Below, piece by piece: positions 1 through 9,239 of a stretch of 64,000 nt of DNA. The stretch comes from Gp6-AA40 sp963742105 (GTDB lineage Bacteria; Acidobacteriota; Vicinamibacteria; Vicinamibacterales; UBA2999): NCBI GenBank assembly GCA_963742105.1, contig CAVUKN010000007.1, forward strand, positions 310,001 to 374,000, given 5' to 3'. The first letter of the stretch is position 1. Each line of letters starts with the position of its first letter. The notes beneath the pieces were generated by a model, which worked only from the letters and a program-made list of their open reading frames with translations, was not told where the DNA came from and ran no database searches. Both the position numbers and the translations under genes were made by a program.

Positions 1-129
1 CTGCCCCAACAGGTGAGCGTTGCCGGCGACGTGACGAGAGGCATCGATCGCGCGACAATCGGCGGGGAGCAGTACGATGATCTCTGCCGCAGGCTCGTGT
101 TCATTTCCGCGCCGGAACGTTACGTGTGA
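1..129 (+). CDS. 3' end of an unidentified CDS (partial)
   Basis: An open frame runs from the first base to a TGA at 127-129, giving 42 residues ending in ISAPERYV. Its start lies outside the window. The stretch is too short to assign a family, and the frame could be open by chance in GC-rich DNA. The next start codon lies 50 bases downstream. Confidence 0.35.
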   Translation: MPQQVSVAGDVTRGIDRATIGGEQYDDLCRRLVFISAPERYV

Positions 130-178
130 GGCTCGTGCCGAGCGCCGTTCCGGGACACTCGACTGAAGGGCGGGCGCA

Positions 179-391
179 ATGAAGGCTTCGGAACTCGTGA
201 CGGTCGCAACCTTTCCATCCGTCGCACAGGCGCAGGTGGCGCGGGGCGTGCTCGACGAAGTGGGAATCGAGTCGCTCATCCAGTCCGACAACGCCGGCGG
301 CATGTACCCGGCGCTCGATGCGGCCGCGCTGCTGGTGCGGTCGCGAAGACGCTCGGCGCAGCAGCGGACGTCACTGAATCGCGGCGACTAA
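179..391 (+). CDS. DUF2007-like putative signal-transducing protein, probably frameshifted
   Basis: The N-terminal 50 residues (LVTVATFPSVAQAQVARGVL, then DEVGIESLIQSDNAGG) fit the small DUF2007 fold, whose members begin with a strand, a helix that scans for added subunits, and a GIE(S/A) strand. After ALLVR, around base 335, the protein changes to Arg/Ser-rich sequence with no family character. Another frame there reads EDARR, which is what the family normally carries, so I infer an indel near 335. Family role is unknown. The gene is tail-to-tail with the broken AlgX-like gene, with a gap of under ten bases. Confidence 0.5.
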   Translation: MKASELVTVATFPSVAQAQVARGVLDEVGIESLIQSDNAGGMYPALDAAALLVRSRRRSAQQRTSLNRGD

Positions 392-399
392 CGGGAGAG

Positions 400-1680
400 C
401 TAACGCGGCTCGGCGGCGCGGCGGCCGTTCCGCTGCTCCCGGTCACCTCTGTGGTCGTCTGTCCGATGTTCGATCCTTCGTCCTGTGCGTCTCGATGCTT
501 CCGGCGGCGCATCCGGGACCAGTTCAGGCGACGGCACGAAGTTGTGAGATGCCGTGCCCACCATCTCCTGGATCACGACGTCCGGATGCTCGCGGCGCAC
601 GAGGTCCGGGATCGAAGTCGTTCTGCCACTGATACAGGATCCGGCTGAAGTGCTCGGACAGGAACGGGATCAGCCGGCTCGCGAACGAGTCGCGGAACAT
701 CACCGCTCGCAGCCCTGTTCCGGGCGCGCACCTCGGTCACCACTGTTCCGTCTTCACCGTACGGATCCGGATGCTCAGGAAACACGACCACTGACGACCA
801 TCCTCGTCGGGGCACCAGCCCGGGCATCGTCACCTTCCCGTCGTCCACCAGGCCCAGCATCGTCGTCTTGTCGCCCGACGGCGCCGTGGGCGACGTGATG
901 AAGTCGCGAGCGTTGCAGCGGCTCGGATGGTCGGAAACCACTGCTGGAGGCGCATCGCGATCTGCTGGTAGCCGATCAGCGCACCGCGGTCGTTCCAGTG
1001 CGTGTCGTAGTGGTGATACAGCAGTTCGTGCGGCTTGGCCTCGAGGATGGCCGGCCGCAGGTCCAGGATCTCGACGGTGGAGTGTGCCCGCATGTAGGCG
1101 AGGAGCTGGTCGGCGCGGTAAGCTGTCGTGAAGCCGGTGCAGCGACGTCGGCATCAGCTCCGGATAGATCATCTGCTTGTCGGGCGCGAGCACGAAGAGG
1201 AAGCGCGTGCCCCGGCTGGCGAGCCAGTCGCGTGTCCGCTCGAGCGTCACGCTGCCACTGCCGCAGCTCTGCCTCGCGTGAAGGGTCTCGGCCTGCACGT
1301 AGTCCTGGATCCCGCCGTCATCTGCATAGAACAGCCAGTCGCCCTTTCCGGCGATGACGGTGTCGGTCGATGACGTATGCAGCCCGTGCCAGAGGACGGC
1401 GGCCTGCAGCCGGATCAGCGCGTTGCGGAACGCGAAGCGATCGTTGAAATAGCGCTGGAAGCGATCCGGCCAGGTGGCCATCGCGTCACGCTGCCACGAC
1501 CACTCCGGGAAATCGGCCAGGCGCCGCATCTCCGCTTCGGACACGCTGTGAACGATCGAGCCCGAGGACGAGGCCTAGCCCGGGTGTCACGATGATCGCC
1601 AGGAACAGCGCGACGAGCGCGACGTCCATGCGGCGGGACCGCGGACGTGAGACGCCGGTGGCTTCGACCTGCGCCTTCAT
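400..1680 (-). pseudogene. AlgX/AlgJ-like SGNH O-acetyltransferase, multiply frameshifted
   Basis: Read across frames this is a periplasmic SGNH/AlgX-type protein that transfers acetyl groups to an exported polysaccharide. The N-terminus at 1680 (ATG) has one membrane segment (about residues 18-40). It is followed by RRLADFPEWSW, GKGDWLFY, a DTHWND box at about 990-1008, and MFRDSF at 682-699, whose Ser is the expected nucleophile. The C-terminus reads HPDVVIQEMVG. The pieces lie in different frames, with breaks near 608, 725, 930, 1140 and 1555. The break at 608-610 is a GGG where GG restores the frame, so some may be sequencing errors. Its ATG shares one base with the TGA of the upstream AlgI-like gene, so the two form an operon. 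Confidence 0.75.
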
Positions 1681-3122
1681 CAGAAGCGGAAGTAGATGAA
1701 CGGGTTGTAGGTGCCCGCTGCTGACTGGGCGATCGATCCGATCAACACGATCGACGAGCGTGACGACGCCCGCCGCGTCCCACGCAAGCGCGCGTGTCGG
1801 GTTCGCTCGCGGCTGAGGGTGTCGCGCCATTGCGCGAACAACGACACGATCGGCGTTGCCCCAACGACAGCGGCAGACAGGGCGACGATGACTTCGGGCG
1901 TCAGGTACCACGCGGGCGAATAGGCGGTCGGCATCAGGCCGCCGAATCCTGCCATGGCCGCGAGGATCGAGCGCGCGGAGGAGAGCGTTTCGGCGCGGAA
2001 GAAGACCCAGCCGATCATCACCACGATCAGCAGGTAGGCGTGCCGGATCACCTGTGGGATCCGCTCCAGGCGTTTTCCGAGCCCGACGCGTTCGAGCACG
2101 AGGAACAGGCCGTGGAACAGCCCCCAGATGACGAACGTCCAGCTCGCGCCGTGCCACAGCCCGCACAGGAAGAAGACGAGCACAAGGTTGAAATACAGCC
2201 GGCCGGTGGACGTCCGGTTGCCGCCAAGCGGGATGTAGACGTAGTCGCGGAACCACGCGGAGAGCGACATGTGCCAGCGGCGCCAGAATTCCTGCACCGA
2301 CCGCGCGATGTACGGGTAATTGAAGTTCTCCGGGAAGTGGAAACCGAACATGCGGCCGAGTCCGATCGCCATGTCCGAATAGCCGGAGAAGTCGAAGTAG
2401 ATCTGCAGCGTGTAGCAGATCACCGCCAGCCAGGCGTGCGCAGTGGTCAGTTCACCTGCGGGCATGGTGAAGATGCGATCCGCCGGTACGGCCAGCGTGT
2501 TGGCGATCAGCATCTTCTTGCCGAGGCCGACGATGAAGCGGCGCACGCCGACGGAAAAGTCGTCGAGCGTCGTGACGCGGGCCGTGAGCTGGCCGGCGAT
2601 CTGGCGATAGCGCACGATCGGTCCGGCGATCAGCTGCGGAAACACCAGCAGGTATAACGCCGCCTCGAGCGGCCGCTTCTGCGCCGACGCGTCGCGCCGG
2701 TAGACGTCGACGACGTAGGAGATTGCATGGAACGTGAAGAACGAGATGCCGATCGGGAGCAGCAGGTGGGGCAGCGCGAACGGTGTCGTCCCGAAGACCG
2801 CCAGGGTTGCGTTGACGTTGGCGACGGTGAAGTCGGCGTACTTGAAGACGAGCAAGACGACCAGGTTCACCGTGATGGTGCCGCCGAGCACCCAGCGGCC
2901 GCCAGGCGATCCGCGCCATCGGTCCACCGCCAGTGCGGCGACATAGTTGAACGCAATGGAGCCGAGCACGAGGGCGGTGAATGCCCCCGCCCCGCGCGCA
3001 TAGAACAGCACGCTTGCGCCGAGCAGCAGCCAGTTGCGCCAGAGGCGTCCGCGGCGCGCGTAATAGAGCGCCAGCAGGATCGGCAGGAAGAGGAAGAGGA
3101 ATGTCGGTTCGGTGAAGAGCAA
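1680..3122 (-). CDS. MBOAT-family membrane O-acyltransferase (AlgI-like)
   Basis: This 480-residue multi-pass protein passes acetyl groups across the inner membrane to a periplasmic partner for polysaccharide O-acetylation. It begins LFTEPTFLFLFLPILLALYY from a TTG, as AlgI homologues begin MLF, and carries the MBOAT signatures NFNYPYIARSVQEFWRRWH and LCGLWHGASWTF with the catalytic His. It ends GTYNPFIYFRF, which is typical for the family. The residues just before that ending (about 1740-1800) are less well conserved but the frame stays open. The AlgX-like partner follows with a TGATG overlap. Confidence 0.9.
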   Translation of the reverse strand: MLFTEPTFLFLFLPILLALYYARRGRLWRNWLLLGASVLFYARGAGAFTALVLGSIAFNYVAALAVDRWRGSPGGRWVLGGTITVNLVVLLVFKYADFTVANVNATLAVFGTTPFALPHLLLPIGISFFTFHAISYVVDVYRRDASAQKRPLEAALYLLVFPQLIAGPIVRYRQIAGQLTARVTTLDDFSVGVRRFIVGLGKKMLIANTLAVPADRIFTMPAGELTTAHAWLAVICYTLQIYFDFSGYSDMAIGLGRMFGFHFPENFNYPYIARSVQEFWRRWHMSLSAWFRDYVYIPLGGNRTSTGRLYFNLVLVFFLCGLWHGASWTFVIWGLFHGLFLVLERVGLGKRLERIPQVIRHAYLLIVVMIGWVFFRAETLSSARSILAAMAGFGGLMPTAYSPAWYLTPEVIVALSAAVVGATPIVSLFAQWRDTLSRERTRHARLRGTRRASSRSSIVLIGSIAQSAAGTYNPFIYFRF

Positions 3123-3133
3123 GGCGACTGCGC

Positions 3134-3469
3134 CTACTGGTTGTCGCGCTCGAAGGTGAGGTACAGCGGGGACGCGCCCAGGAACGTCATGAACCCGAAC
3201 GTGCCGAATCCGGCCTTGTTGATCGCGACGAACTTCGCATGCTCTCCGGACTTGAGGACCAGGTCGTGTGTCTTCCAGAACAGCGTGTTGTGCGCCCGCA
3301 ATCGATGCGGGCCAGGTGTGACTTCCAGGCTGAAGGTCTCGTACGGCTTGAGGATCGCGATCTGTTCACCGTCCATCGAGACGAAGATTTCACGGAATCC
3401 GACATCTTCCGGACTCTCGCGCCGGATCGTGATTCGCGCGTCGCCGCCGACCAGCCCCGCGTCCACCAT
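3134..3469 (-). CDS. Small conserved hypothetical protein
   Basis: A 111-residue protein from an ATG at 3469, chosen because GGGAGGG lies immediately upstream. It contains alternating strands such as REIFVSMDGEQIAIL and HDLVLKSGEHAKFVAINK and ends FLGASPLYLTFERDNQ. There is no signal peptide or clear membrane span. It resembles small beta-sandwich proteins that describe surface properties, but I do not recognise the family. It lies 11 bases upstream of the AlgI-like gene, so it may be the first gene of that operon. The frame stays open further upstream, so a longer N-terminus cannot be excluded. Confidence 0.6.
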   Translation of the reverse strand: MVDAGLVGGDARITIRRESPEDVGFREIFVSMDGEQIAILKPYETFSLEVTPGPHRLRAHNTLFWKTHDLVLKSGEHAKFVAINKAGFGTFGFMTFLGASPLYLTFERDNQ

Positions 3470-3649
3470 GCCCTCCCGTCCGAGCTGTCCGGACGGACGG
3501 GCGTCTGTCTTCGGCGAACGCAGCCATAGCGGACGTGGTAGCGCAAATTCCCGGATGCACACTCCTTTCATCGTAACGCACGGCTTCAAACGCATTGACG
3601 TCCGTGCGCGAGCCGGGGCATCCTGACGGCTGCGCTTGGAAAGGGCGAC

Positions 3650-4285
3650 GTGGCGTTCACAGAGTGGTCGTTGGAAGGTGTCGAGGCAGTCAACTGCAAC
3701 TGCACGTGCGGGTGCCCCTGCCAGTTCAACCAGTCGCCCACCCATGGGCACTGCCGGGCCTATACGTTCGTTCGGGTCGATCGGGGCCGCTTTGGCGACG
3801 TGCCGCTCGACGGTCTCGCCTTCGGCTTCCTCGCCGCGTGGCCCGGCCCCATCCATCAGGGCAACGGGACGTTCCAGGCAGTCGTCGACGCGCGGGCCGA
3901 TGAGCATCAGCGCGCCGCGCTGGAGACGATCGCTCAGGGACGGGAGACAGACCCTGGGTCACTCGTGCTTCAGGTATTTGCGACGACGGTCACCAACCTG
4001 CTGCCTACGATTCATGCCCCGATCGAATTCGAATGTGACCTTGACGCCCGCACAGCCCGGCTCCGCGTTCCCGGACTGGTGGACGGAACGGTCGCACCGA
4101 TTCGGAATCCGGTGACGGGCTTGCCGCACAGCGTGCGCATCACACTGCCGAAAGGCTTCGAGTACACCACCGCCGAGGTCGGAGCCGGAAGGGCGAGCAG
4201 CAGCGCTGCCGTGGCGTTCGATTTTGTCGACACGCATGCACACCTGGCCCGGGTCCACTGGGGCACTCACGGCGTGGTCCGCTGA
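3650..4285 (+). CDS. DUF1326 domain-containing protein
   Basis: A 211-residue soluble protein starting at a GTG. It opens with the DUF1326 hallmark, a cysteine cluster NCNCTCGCPCQFN (Cys 16, 18, 20, 22, 24), followed by HGHCRAY. Such a cluster suggests metal binding, although the biochemical role of the family is not settled. The rest is beta-rich and ends VHWGTHGVVR. It lies 12 bases before a DUF2182 membrane protein. The two families are often neighbours, so the soluble cysteine protein and the membrane protein probably work together. No obvious regulatory site precedes it. Confidence 0.85.
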   Translation: MAFTEWSLEGVEAVNCNCTCGCPCQFNQSPTHGHCRAYTFVRVDRGRFGDVPLDGLAFGFLAAWPGPIHQGNGTFQAVVDARADEHQRAALETIAQGRETDPGSLVLQVFATTVTNLLPTIHAPIEFECDLDARTARLRVPGLVDGTVAPIRNPVTGLPHSVRITLPKGFEYTTAEVGAGRASSSAAVAFDFVDTHAHLARVHWGTHGVVR

Positions 4286-4297
4286 TCGGCCATCCCC

Positions 4298-5122
4298 ATG
4301 GAGTTAAGGAAGACTGCCGGTCGCGCGTCGTTTCCGCGCCCTGCGTTAGCCGGGCCTGAGGTGCTCCTCGAATCGGCTATCCGGCACGATCGCGCCATCG
4401 TCATTGCCGGGCTGACACTCGTCACGGCCGCGTCCTGGTGGTGGATCCTGGCGATGAGCGGGGACATGTACGGCCCGATGACCGGAGCGTCGGCATGGGC
4501 GATGACCGGCATCTGGGATCTGCGACACTCGCTGCAACTGTTCGCGATGTGGGTCGTCATGATGACGGCGATGATGCTGCCGAGTGCCGCACCGATGTTG
4601 ATGCTCTACATCGCGGTGATCCGTCGGAGTGGCGAGACGGCGTTCGCGAGGCGTGCCTACGCGCTCGCCGGCGGCTACCTGTCGGTCTGGTTGATCTTCA
4701 GCGTCGTCGCCGCCGCTGGGCAGCGCCTGCTGACGACAGCCGAGATCCTCTCGCCGATGATGGGACTCGCGCATCCGACTGCCGGTGGCGCAGTGCTGGT
4801 GCTGGTGGCGGCGTATCAGTTCACTCCGCTGAAGCGTGGATGTCTGGATGCGTGCCGTTCACCCTTGACGTTGATCACCACCTACTGGAGGCCAGGCGCG
4901 CGAGGTGCGTTTGCCATGGGGGTGCGTCACGGTTTGTATTGTTTCGGCTGCTGCTGGGCGTTGATGCTGCTGCTGTTCGCGGGCGGGGTGATGAACGCCT
5001 GGGTGATCGGCGGCCTGACTCTGTACATCCTCATCGAGAAGCTCACGCCGGTCGGGCGAGGCGCCTCCTACGCCGGCGGCATCGTGCTGGCGACTCTCGG
5101 CGTATGGCTCCTCATTCGGTAA
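4298..5122 (+). CDS. DUF2182 integral membrane protein
   Basis: A 274-residue protein with about six to seven membrane segments. It has both DUF2182 hallmarks: WVVMMTAMMLPSAAPM in the second membrane helix, and GVRHGLYCFGCCWALMLLLF with three closely spaced cysteines, ending LYILIEKLTPVG. The family has been described as predicted metal-binding membrane proteins, and the Met-rich and Cys-rich helices agree with that. It follows the DUF1326 gene by 12 bases and is probably cotranscribed with it. The function is not established. Confidence 0.85.
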   Translation: MELRKTAGRASFPRPALAGPEVLLESAIRHDRAIVIAGLTLVTAASWWWILAMSGDMYGPMTGASAWAMTGIWDLRHSLQLFAMWVVMMTAMMLPSAAPMLMLYIAVIRRSGETAFARRAYALAGGYLSVWLIFSVVAAAGQRLLTTAEILSPMMGLAHPTAGGAVLVLVAAYQFTPLKRGCLDACRSPLTLITTYWRPGARGAFAMGVRHGLYCFGCCWALMLLLFAGGVMNAWVIGGLTLYILIEKLTPVGRGASYAGGIVLATLGVWLLIR

Positions 5123-5155
5123 CGCTCCGGCTCAGTTCTTGCCTCGTACGCCCAG

Positions 5156-6877
5156 ATGGCACTCTTAGTGTCGGATGACCTGCAGCGGCAGCTGATCAGC
5201 GGACGTGAGCTGCTGGCCGAAATACGCGACGCTCTCGTCCGGTTTGGCGCCTCGGATGCCGATCAGGCGGCCCTGAACGCGTCCATACGCCAGCTGGACG
5301 AGTTTTTCCTGCTCGTCGTCGTCGGAGAGTTCAACGCCGGCAAGAGCGCGTTCATCAACGCGCTGGTCGGCCGCAAGGTTCTCACCGAGGGCGTGACGCC
5401 GACCACCGCCCAGATCCATCTGTTGAAGTTCGGGGACGAGGGTGCGGCCAGTGACGAACGGGGCATCCGGGTCATCACCGCGCCGGCGGAGCTGCTTCGT
5501 GACATTCACATCGTCGATACTCCCGGCACCAACGCCATCATCCGTGAGCACGAACAGCTCACTACCGATTTCATCCCACGCGCCGATCTCGTGCTCTTCG
5601 TCACCTCGGCTGATCGGCCATTCACTGAGACCGAACGTGCGTTTCTCGAGACGATTCGCGGCTGGGGGAAGAAGATCGTCATTGTCGTCAACAAGATCGA
5701 CATCCTCGAGCGGCCCGACGAGCTGGAGGAGGTGATCACGTTCGTCCGCAATGCCGGGGAGCGGTTCCTCGCGATCAGTCCGGAGGTGTTTCCGGTCAGC
5801 GCGCGCCAGGCGCTGCGTGCCAAGCAGGGCGACCCCGCCCTGTGGGCCGCCAGCCGCTTCGAACCGCTCGAGCGGTTCATCGCCACGACACTCGACGAAG
5901 GCAGCCGCTTCCGCCTGAAGCTCGCCAATCCGCTCGGCGTCGGCCAGTCGCTCGCGCACAAGTACGCCGAAATCGCGGGCGAACGTCTGACCCTTCTCAA
6001 AGACGATGCCGGTCGGCTCGAGGAAATCGAAGCGCAGCTCGCGTTGTACCGCGAAGACGTTGCCAAGGGGTTCGAGCTGCGGATGACGGCAGTGCAGAAG
6101 GTGCTGCTCGACATGGAAGCGCGAGGTCACGCGTATTTCGAGGACACGCTGCGGATCGGTCGCGTGATCGATCTGTTCAACCGGGCGCGGGTGCAGAAGG
6201 AGTTCGAAGATCGTGTGGTTGCCGACGCGCCCCACCAGATCGAGCGGCGAGTCACCGAATTGATCGACTGGTTGACCGACCAGGATTTCCGACAGTGGCA
6301 AGCCGTGAACGCCGCGCTGGCCGAAAGTACACGGAGCCACCCGCGCATGATCGGAGCCCCTGACGTCGGGACGTTCCATTCTGATCGCGCCCGGCTGATT
6401 GCGGCTGTCGGCGGCGAAGCGCAGCGAGTGGTCGACACGTATGACAAGGAACGCGAGGCGGCAGCGATTGCCGACCAGGCGCGCGCCGCCGTCACCACCG
6501 CCGCCGCCGCAGGAGGCGCGGCCGTTGGCCTTGGCACGTTGGTCACGCTCGCGGCCACGACCGCTGCTGCTGACGTCACTGGCATTCTGATGGCCGGCGT
6601 GGTCGCCGCGCTCGGGTTCCTGGTGATTCCTGCGCGCCGGCGGAAAGCCAAGGCAGAAATGCAGCGCAAGGTGTCGGAGTTGCGATCGCGGCTGGCAGGT
6701 GCGCTTCGCACCGAGTTCGAGCACGCCCAGGAGCAGAGTCAATCGCGGCTGCGCGAGGCCATCGATCCCTACAGCCGGTTCGTGCGAGCCGAACACGTAC
6801 GATGGACCGACGCGCGTGGTACCTTGTCAGCCCTGCGTGACCGAGCCGCTACATTCCGTGACCGCCTCGCCGCTTGA
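5156..6877 (+). CDS. Dynamin-family (bacterial dynamin-like) GTPase
   Basis: A 573-residue large GTPase. The G1 loop GEFNAGKS is at residues 57-64, a Thr pair for G2 at about 81-84, G3 DTPG at 121-124 and G4 NKID at 179-182. A long helical region follows, then a hydrophobic hairpin near residues 440-490 (Ala-rich, ending GVVAALGFLVIPARRR), then a helical tail. This is the layout of bacterial dynamin-like proteins that bind and remodel membranes. The ATG at 5156 is close behind the DUF2182 gene. The next gene starts inside its 3' end, so translational coupling is likely. Confidence 0.9.
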   Translation: MALLVSDDLQRQLISGRELLAEIRDALVRFGASDADQAALNASIRQLDEFFLLVVVGEFNAGKSAFINALVGRKVLTEGVTPTTAQIHLLKFGDEGAASDERGIRVITAPAELLRDIHIVDTPGTNAIIREHEQLTTDFIPRADLVLFVTSADRPFTETERAFLETIRGWGKKIVIVVNKIDILERPDELEEVITFVRNAGERFLAISPEVFPVSARQALRAKQGDPALWAASRFEPLERFIATTLDEGSRFRLKLANPLGVGQSLAHKYAEIAGERLTLLKDDAGRLEEIEAQLALYREDVAKGFELRMTAVQKVLLDMEARGHAYFEDTLRIGRVIDLFNRARVQKEFEDRVVADAPHQIERRVTELIDWLTDQDFRQWQAVNAALAESTRSHPRMIGAPDVGTFHSDRARLIAAVGGEAQRVVDTYDKEREAAAIADQARAAVTTAAAAGGAAVGLGTLVTLAATTAAADVTGILMAGVVAALGFLVIPARRRKAKAEMQRKVSELRSRLAGALRTEFEHAQEQSQSRLREAIDPYSRFVRAEHVRWTDARGTLSALRDRAATFRDRLAA

Positions 6878-7376
6878 GCCGCTGCGCCGCCTGTTCGGCG
6901 ACAGCCTGGACGATCTGACCGGAAGCGTCGTGTCGGGAGAGATACCGCTCACGGCCGGCCTCGTCAATCGCTTCATCGCCAGCAAGCTGACGCGCCCCGA
7001 CCTGCCGATCGTGAGCGCCGAGGTGGTCATTCACGATCACGAGGTGTGCACCGTTCACGTCCGCCCTCGAGTGCCGATTCCCTCGGTGCGAATCGACGTG
7101 CAGATCGATCAGCAGCCGGAACTGCCGGGACGGCCTGTTCTCGGGATGCGCTGGTCACTGCGTGGTCTCGGGCCGCTGGGCCTGCTCGCGGGACCCGTCA
7201 TGGGCTACCTCAAGGCGTTGCCCCCGGGCATTCGCATCGAGGGCGACCGCGCGTGGGTAAACATCGAAGAGGTGCTCCGTCAGCGCGGCCTCGGCGACAT
7301 CGTGCCGCTGCTGACGCGCGCGCGGGTCACGACGCGCGAAGGGCGCTTTATGGTCGCCTTCGAATTCAAGCGGTAA
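6858..7376 (+). CDS. Conserved hypothetical protein
   Basis: About 172 residues if started at the GTG at 6858; an earlier GTG at 6837 is possible. Both starts fall inside the end of the dynamin-like gene. The protein has no signal peptide or membrane helix. It begins with a helical part (LEPLRRLFGDSLDDLTGSVV) and continues as a strand-rich region ending TREGRFMVAFEFKR. I do not recognise a family. The overlap suggests cotranslation with the GTPase and a possible role at the membrane with it. Confidence 0.65.
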   Translation: MTASPLEPLRRLFGDSLDDLTGSVVSGEIPLTAGLVNRFIASKLTRPDLPIVSAEVVIHDHEVCTVHVRPRVPIPSVRIDVQIDQQPELPGRPVLGMRWSLRGLGPLGLLAGPVMGYLKALPPGIRIEGDRAWVNIEEVLRQRGLGDIVPLLTRARVTTREGRFMVAFEFKR

Positions 7377-7421
7377 CGGCTCACCAGGTCCGGTCCACAG
7401 AACAAGGTATTCTTCGGCTCC

Positions 7422-8183
7422 GTGCATTACGCGCTCATTTTCGCCGCAGCGTTTGCCGCCGGTTCCATCAACTCCGTCGCCGGTGGCGGAACCTTGATTA
7501 CCTTCCCCACGCTGCTCTGGCTGGGCGTTTCATCCAAACTCGCCAATGGCACCAGCACGGTGGCACTCTGGCCCGGAGGCGTCGCCGGTGCCTGGGGGTA
7601 TCGCCGCGAACTGGCCCAGGCCGATCGCCGGTTGCTGTCGCTGATTGTCCCAAGTCTGATTGGCGGGGTCTGCGGTGCGTTGCTGCTGGTCGTCACACCG
7701 ACCGAGGTCTTCGATCGCATCCTGCCGTTTTTGATTCTGTTCGCGACGGTCCTGTTCATGGCCCAGGAGCCGCTTCAGCGACGGTTCAACCTGGCGCAGG
7801 CGCACGAGGCGAGGTCCCACTGGGTGTCGTGGACGATGTTCTTCCAGCTTCTGGTGGGGGTGTACGGCGGGTACTTCGGCGCCGGGATCGGAATCCTGAT
7901 GCTGGCGGCGCTCAGCCTGATGGGGCATACCGACATTCATCAGATGAACGGTGTCAAGAACGTGCTCGGCGCGTCCATCAACGCGCTCGCCGCCCTGCTG
8001 TTCATCTACAACGGCCTCGTCGTCTGGCAAGACGCGTTTGTCATGATGGGCGGGGCGATTCTGGGTGGGATTGGCGGCGCCGGGCTCGCGCGCCGGGCCG
8101 GCCGCACGGCGGTGCGGCGCGTCGTCATCACCGTCGGCTTCGTAATGGCGTGCAAGACGATGTGGGATGCGTTCGGATCATGA
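7422..8183 (+). CDS. TSUP-family (TauE/SafE) anion exporter
   Basis: A 253-residue inner-membrane protein with about eight helices. It opens with the TSUP signature AAFAAGSINSVAGGGTLITF and repeats the motif as YGGYFGAGIGILMLAALSL in the second half, as expected for this two-repeat fold. Members export sulfite, sulfoacetate or other small organic anions; the substrate cannot be told here. The start is a GTG at 7422. The stop overlaps the coaA start by four bases (ATGA). Confidence 0.88.
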   Translation: MHYALIFAAAFAAGSINSVAGGGTLITFPTLLWLGVSSKLANGTSTVALWPGGVAGAWGYRRELAQADRRLLSLIVPSLIGGVCGALLLVVTPTEVFDRILPFLILFATVLFMAQEPLQRRFNLAQAHEARSHWVSWTMFFQLLVGVYGGYFGAGIGILMLAALSLMGHTDIHQMNGVKNVLGASINALAALLFIYNGLVVWQDAFVMMGGAILGGIGGAGLARRAGRTAVRRVVITVGFVMACKTMWDAFGS

Positions 8184-9136
8184 CGGACCAGGTGGCGGTA
8201 TCGCGGTTTCTCGAGTTCACCCGGGCGGAATGGGCGGCGCTGCGATCGTCTACGCCGCTGCCGCTGACCGAGCCGCAGTTGCGCGGACTCGTCAGCGTCA
8301 ACGAGCCGATGTCGCTCGACGAAGTCACCGATGTCTACCTGCCGCTGTCGCGGTTGCTCAACCTCTACGTCGGCGCCACGCAGAACCTGCACCAGGCGAC
8401 CGCCACGTTCCTTGGCACGCGTGCGCCACGGGTACCGTTCGTCATCGGCATCGCCGGAAGCGTCGCGGTCGGGAAGAGCACCGCGTCGCGCGTGCTGCAG
8501 GCGCTCCTGTCGCGCTGGCCGAGCCACCCGCAGGTGGATCTGGTCACGACCGACGGATTCCTGTTGCCGCAGCGAGTCCTCGAAGCGCGCCGCCTGACGC
8601 AGCGGAAGGGCTTTCCCGAGAGTTACGACCTGCGACGCCTGGTGCGGTTCCTTGCCGACGTGAAGTCCGGCGCCCCTGAAGTGAGTGCGCCGGTCTACTC
8701 TCACCTGGCGTACGACATCGTGCCCGGTGACGTTCAGGTGGTCCGTCAGCCGGACATCGTGATCGTCGAGGGACTGAACGTTCTGCAGACGGGCGCACCG
8801 CGAGGCGGCACCCCACCGAACCGGCCCACGCTGTTCGTGTCCGACTTCTTCGATTTCTCGATCTACGTTGACGCCCAGGAAGGCGACATCGAGCAGTGGT
8901 ACGTGGACCGCTTCCTGGCCCTGCGCGACACCATCTTCCAGGACCCTTCGTCGTACTTTCATCGCTATGCCACGCTGACTCCCGACGAGGCCGTGTCCAC
9001 GGCGCGCACGATCTGGCGGACCATCAATCTCGTCAACCTGCGGGAGAACGTCTGGCCGACGCGCGAGCGTGCGCATCTGATCCTCGAAAAGGGACGCGAC
9101 CACGCTGTCCGCCGCGTCCGGCTGCGCCGGCTGTGA
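8180..9136 (+). CDS. coaA: Type I pantothenate kinase
   Basis: A 318-residue cytoplasmic enzyme that phosphorylates pantothenate with ATP, the first committed step of coenzyme A synthesis. The Walker A loop GIAGSVAVGKST is at about residues 90-101, followed by TTDGFLLP, KGFPESYD, YSHLAYDIVPG and VIVEGLNVLQ, all typical of CoaA. Length matches the family. The ATG at 8180 overlaps the exporter stop. The gene is followed by a hairpin at 9164-9190. Confidence 0.95.
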   Translation: MTDQVAVSRFLEFTRAEWAALRSSTPLPLTEPQLRGLVSVNEPMSLDEVTDVYLPLSRLLNLYVGATQNLHQATATFLGTRAPRVPFVIGIAGSVAVGKSTASRVLQALLSRWPSHPQVDLVTTDGFLLPQRVLEARRLTQRKGFPESYDLRRLVRFLADVKSGAPEVSAPVYSHLAYDIVPGDVQVVRQPDIVIVEGLNVLQTGAPRGGTPPNRPTLFVSDFFDFSIYVDAQEGDIEQWYVDRFLALRDTIFQDPSSYFHRYATLTPDEAVSTARTIWRTINLVNLRENVWPTRERAHLILEKGRDHAVRRVRLRRL

Positions 9137-9163
9137 CCGCACAATGATGTCGTATTGAAAATA

Positions 9164-9190
9164 GTCGTGACGTTCCTGTAGGAACGCGAC
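9164..9190 (+). terminator. Hairpin downstream of coaA
   Basis: CGTTCC-TGTA-GGAACG at 9171-9186 is a perfect 6-bp stem with a 4-base loop, extended outward by GTCG and CGAC. It lies 28 bases after the coaA stop and 50 bases before the ATP-grasp gene. There is no T-run, so termination would have to be U-tract independent. It may instead be a processing or regulatory hairpin. Confidence 0.4.
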
Positions 9191-9239
9191 AAATTCACGT
9201 GAGCGGCACAGGTGGTTTTGACTACGATTGCAGGACACC

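Noticed and set aside
5165..6796. Long open frame on the minus strand opposite the dynamin-like gene
   Set aside because: Its protein has no recognisable domain, while the plus strand has a complete GTPase. It is the usual antisense shadow of GC-rich third positions.
9217..9239. TTGACT upstream of the ATP-grasp gene as a promoter
   Set aside because: No -10 element lies at suitable distance before the start codon.
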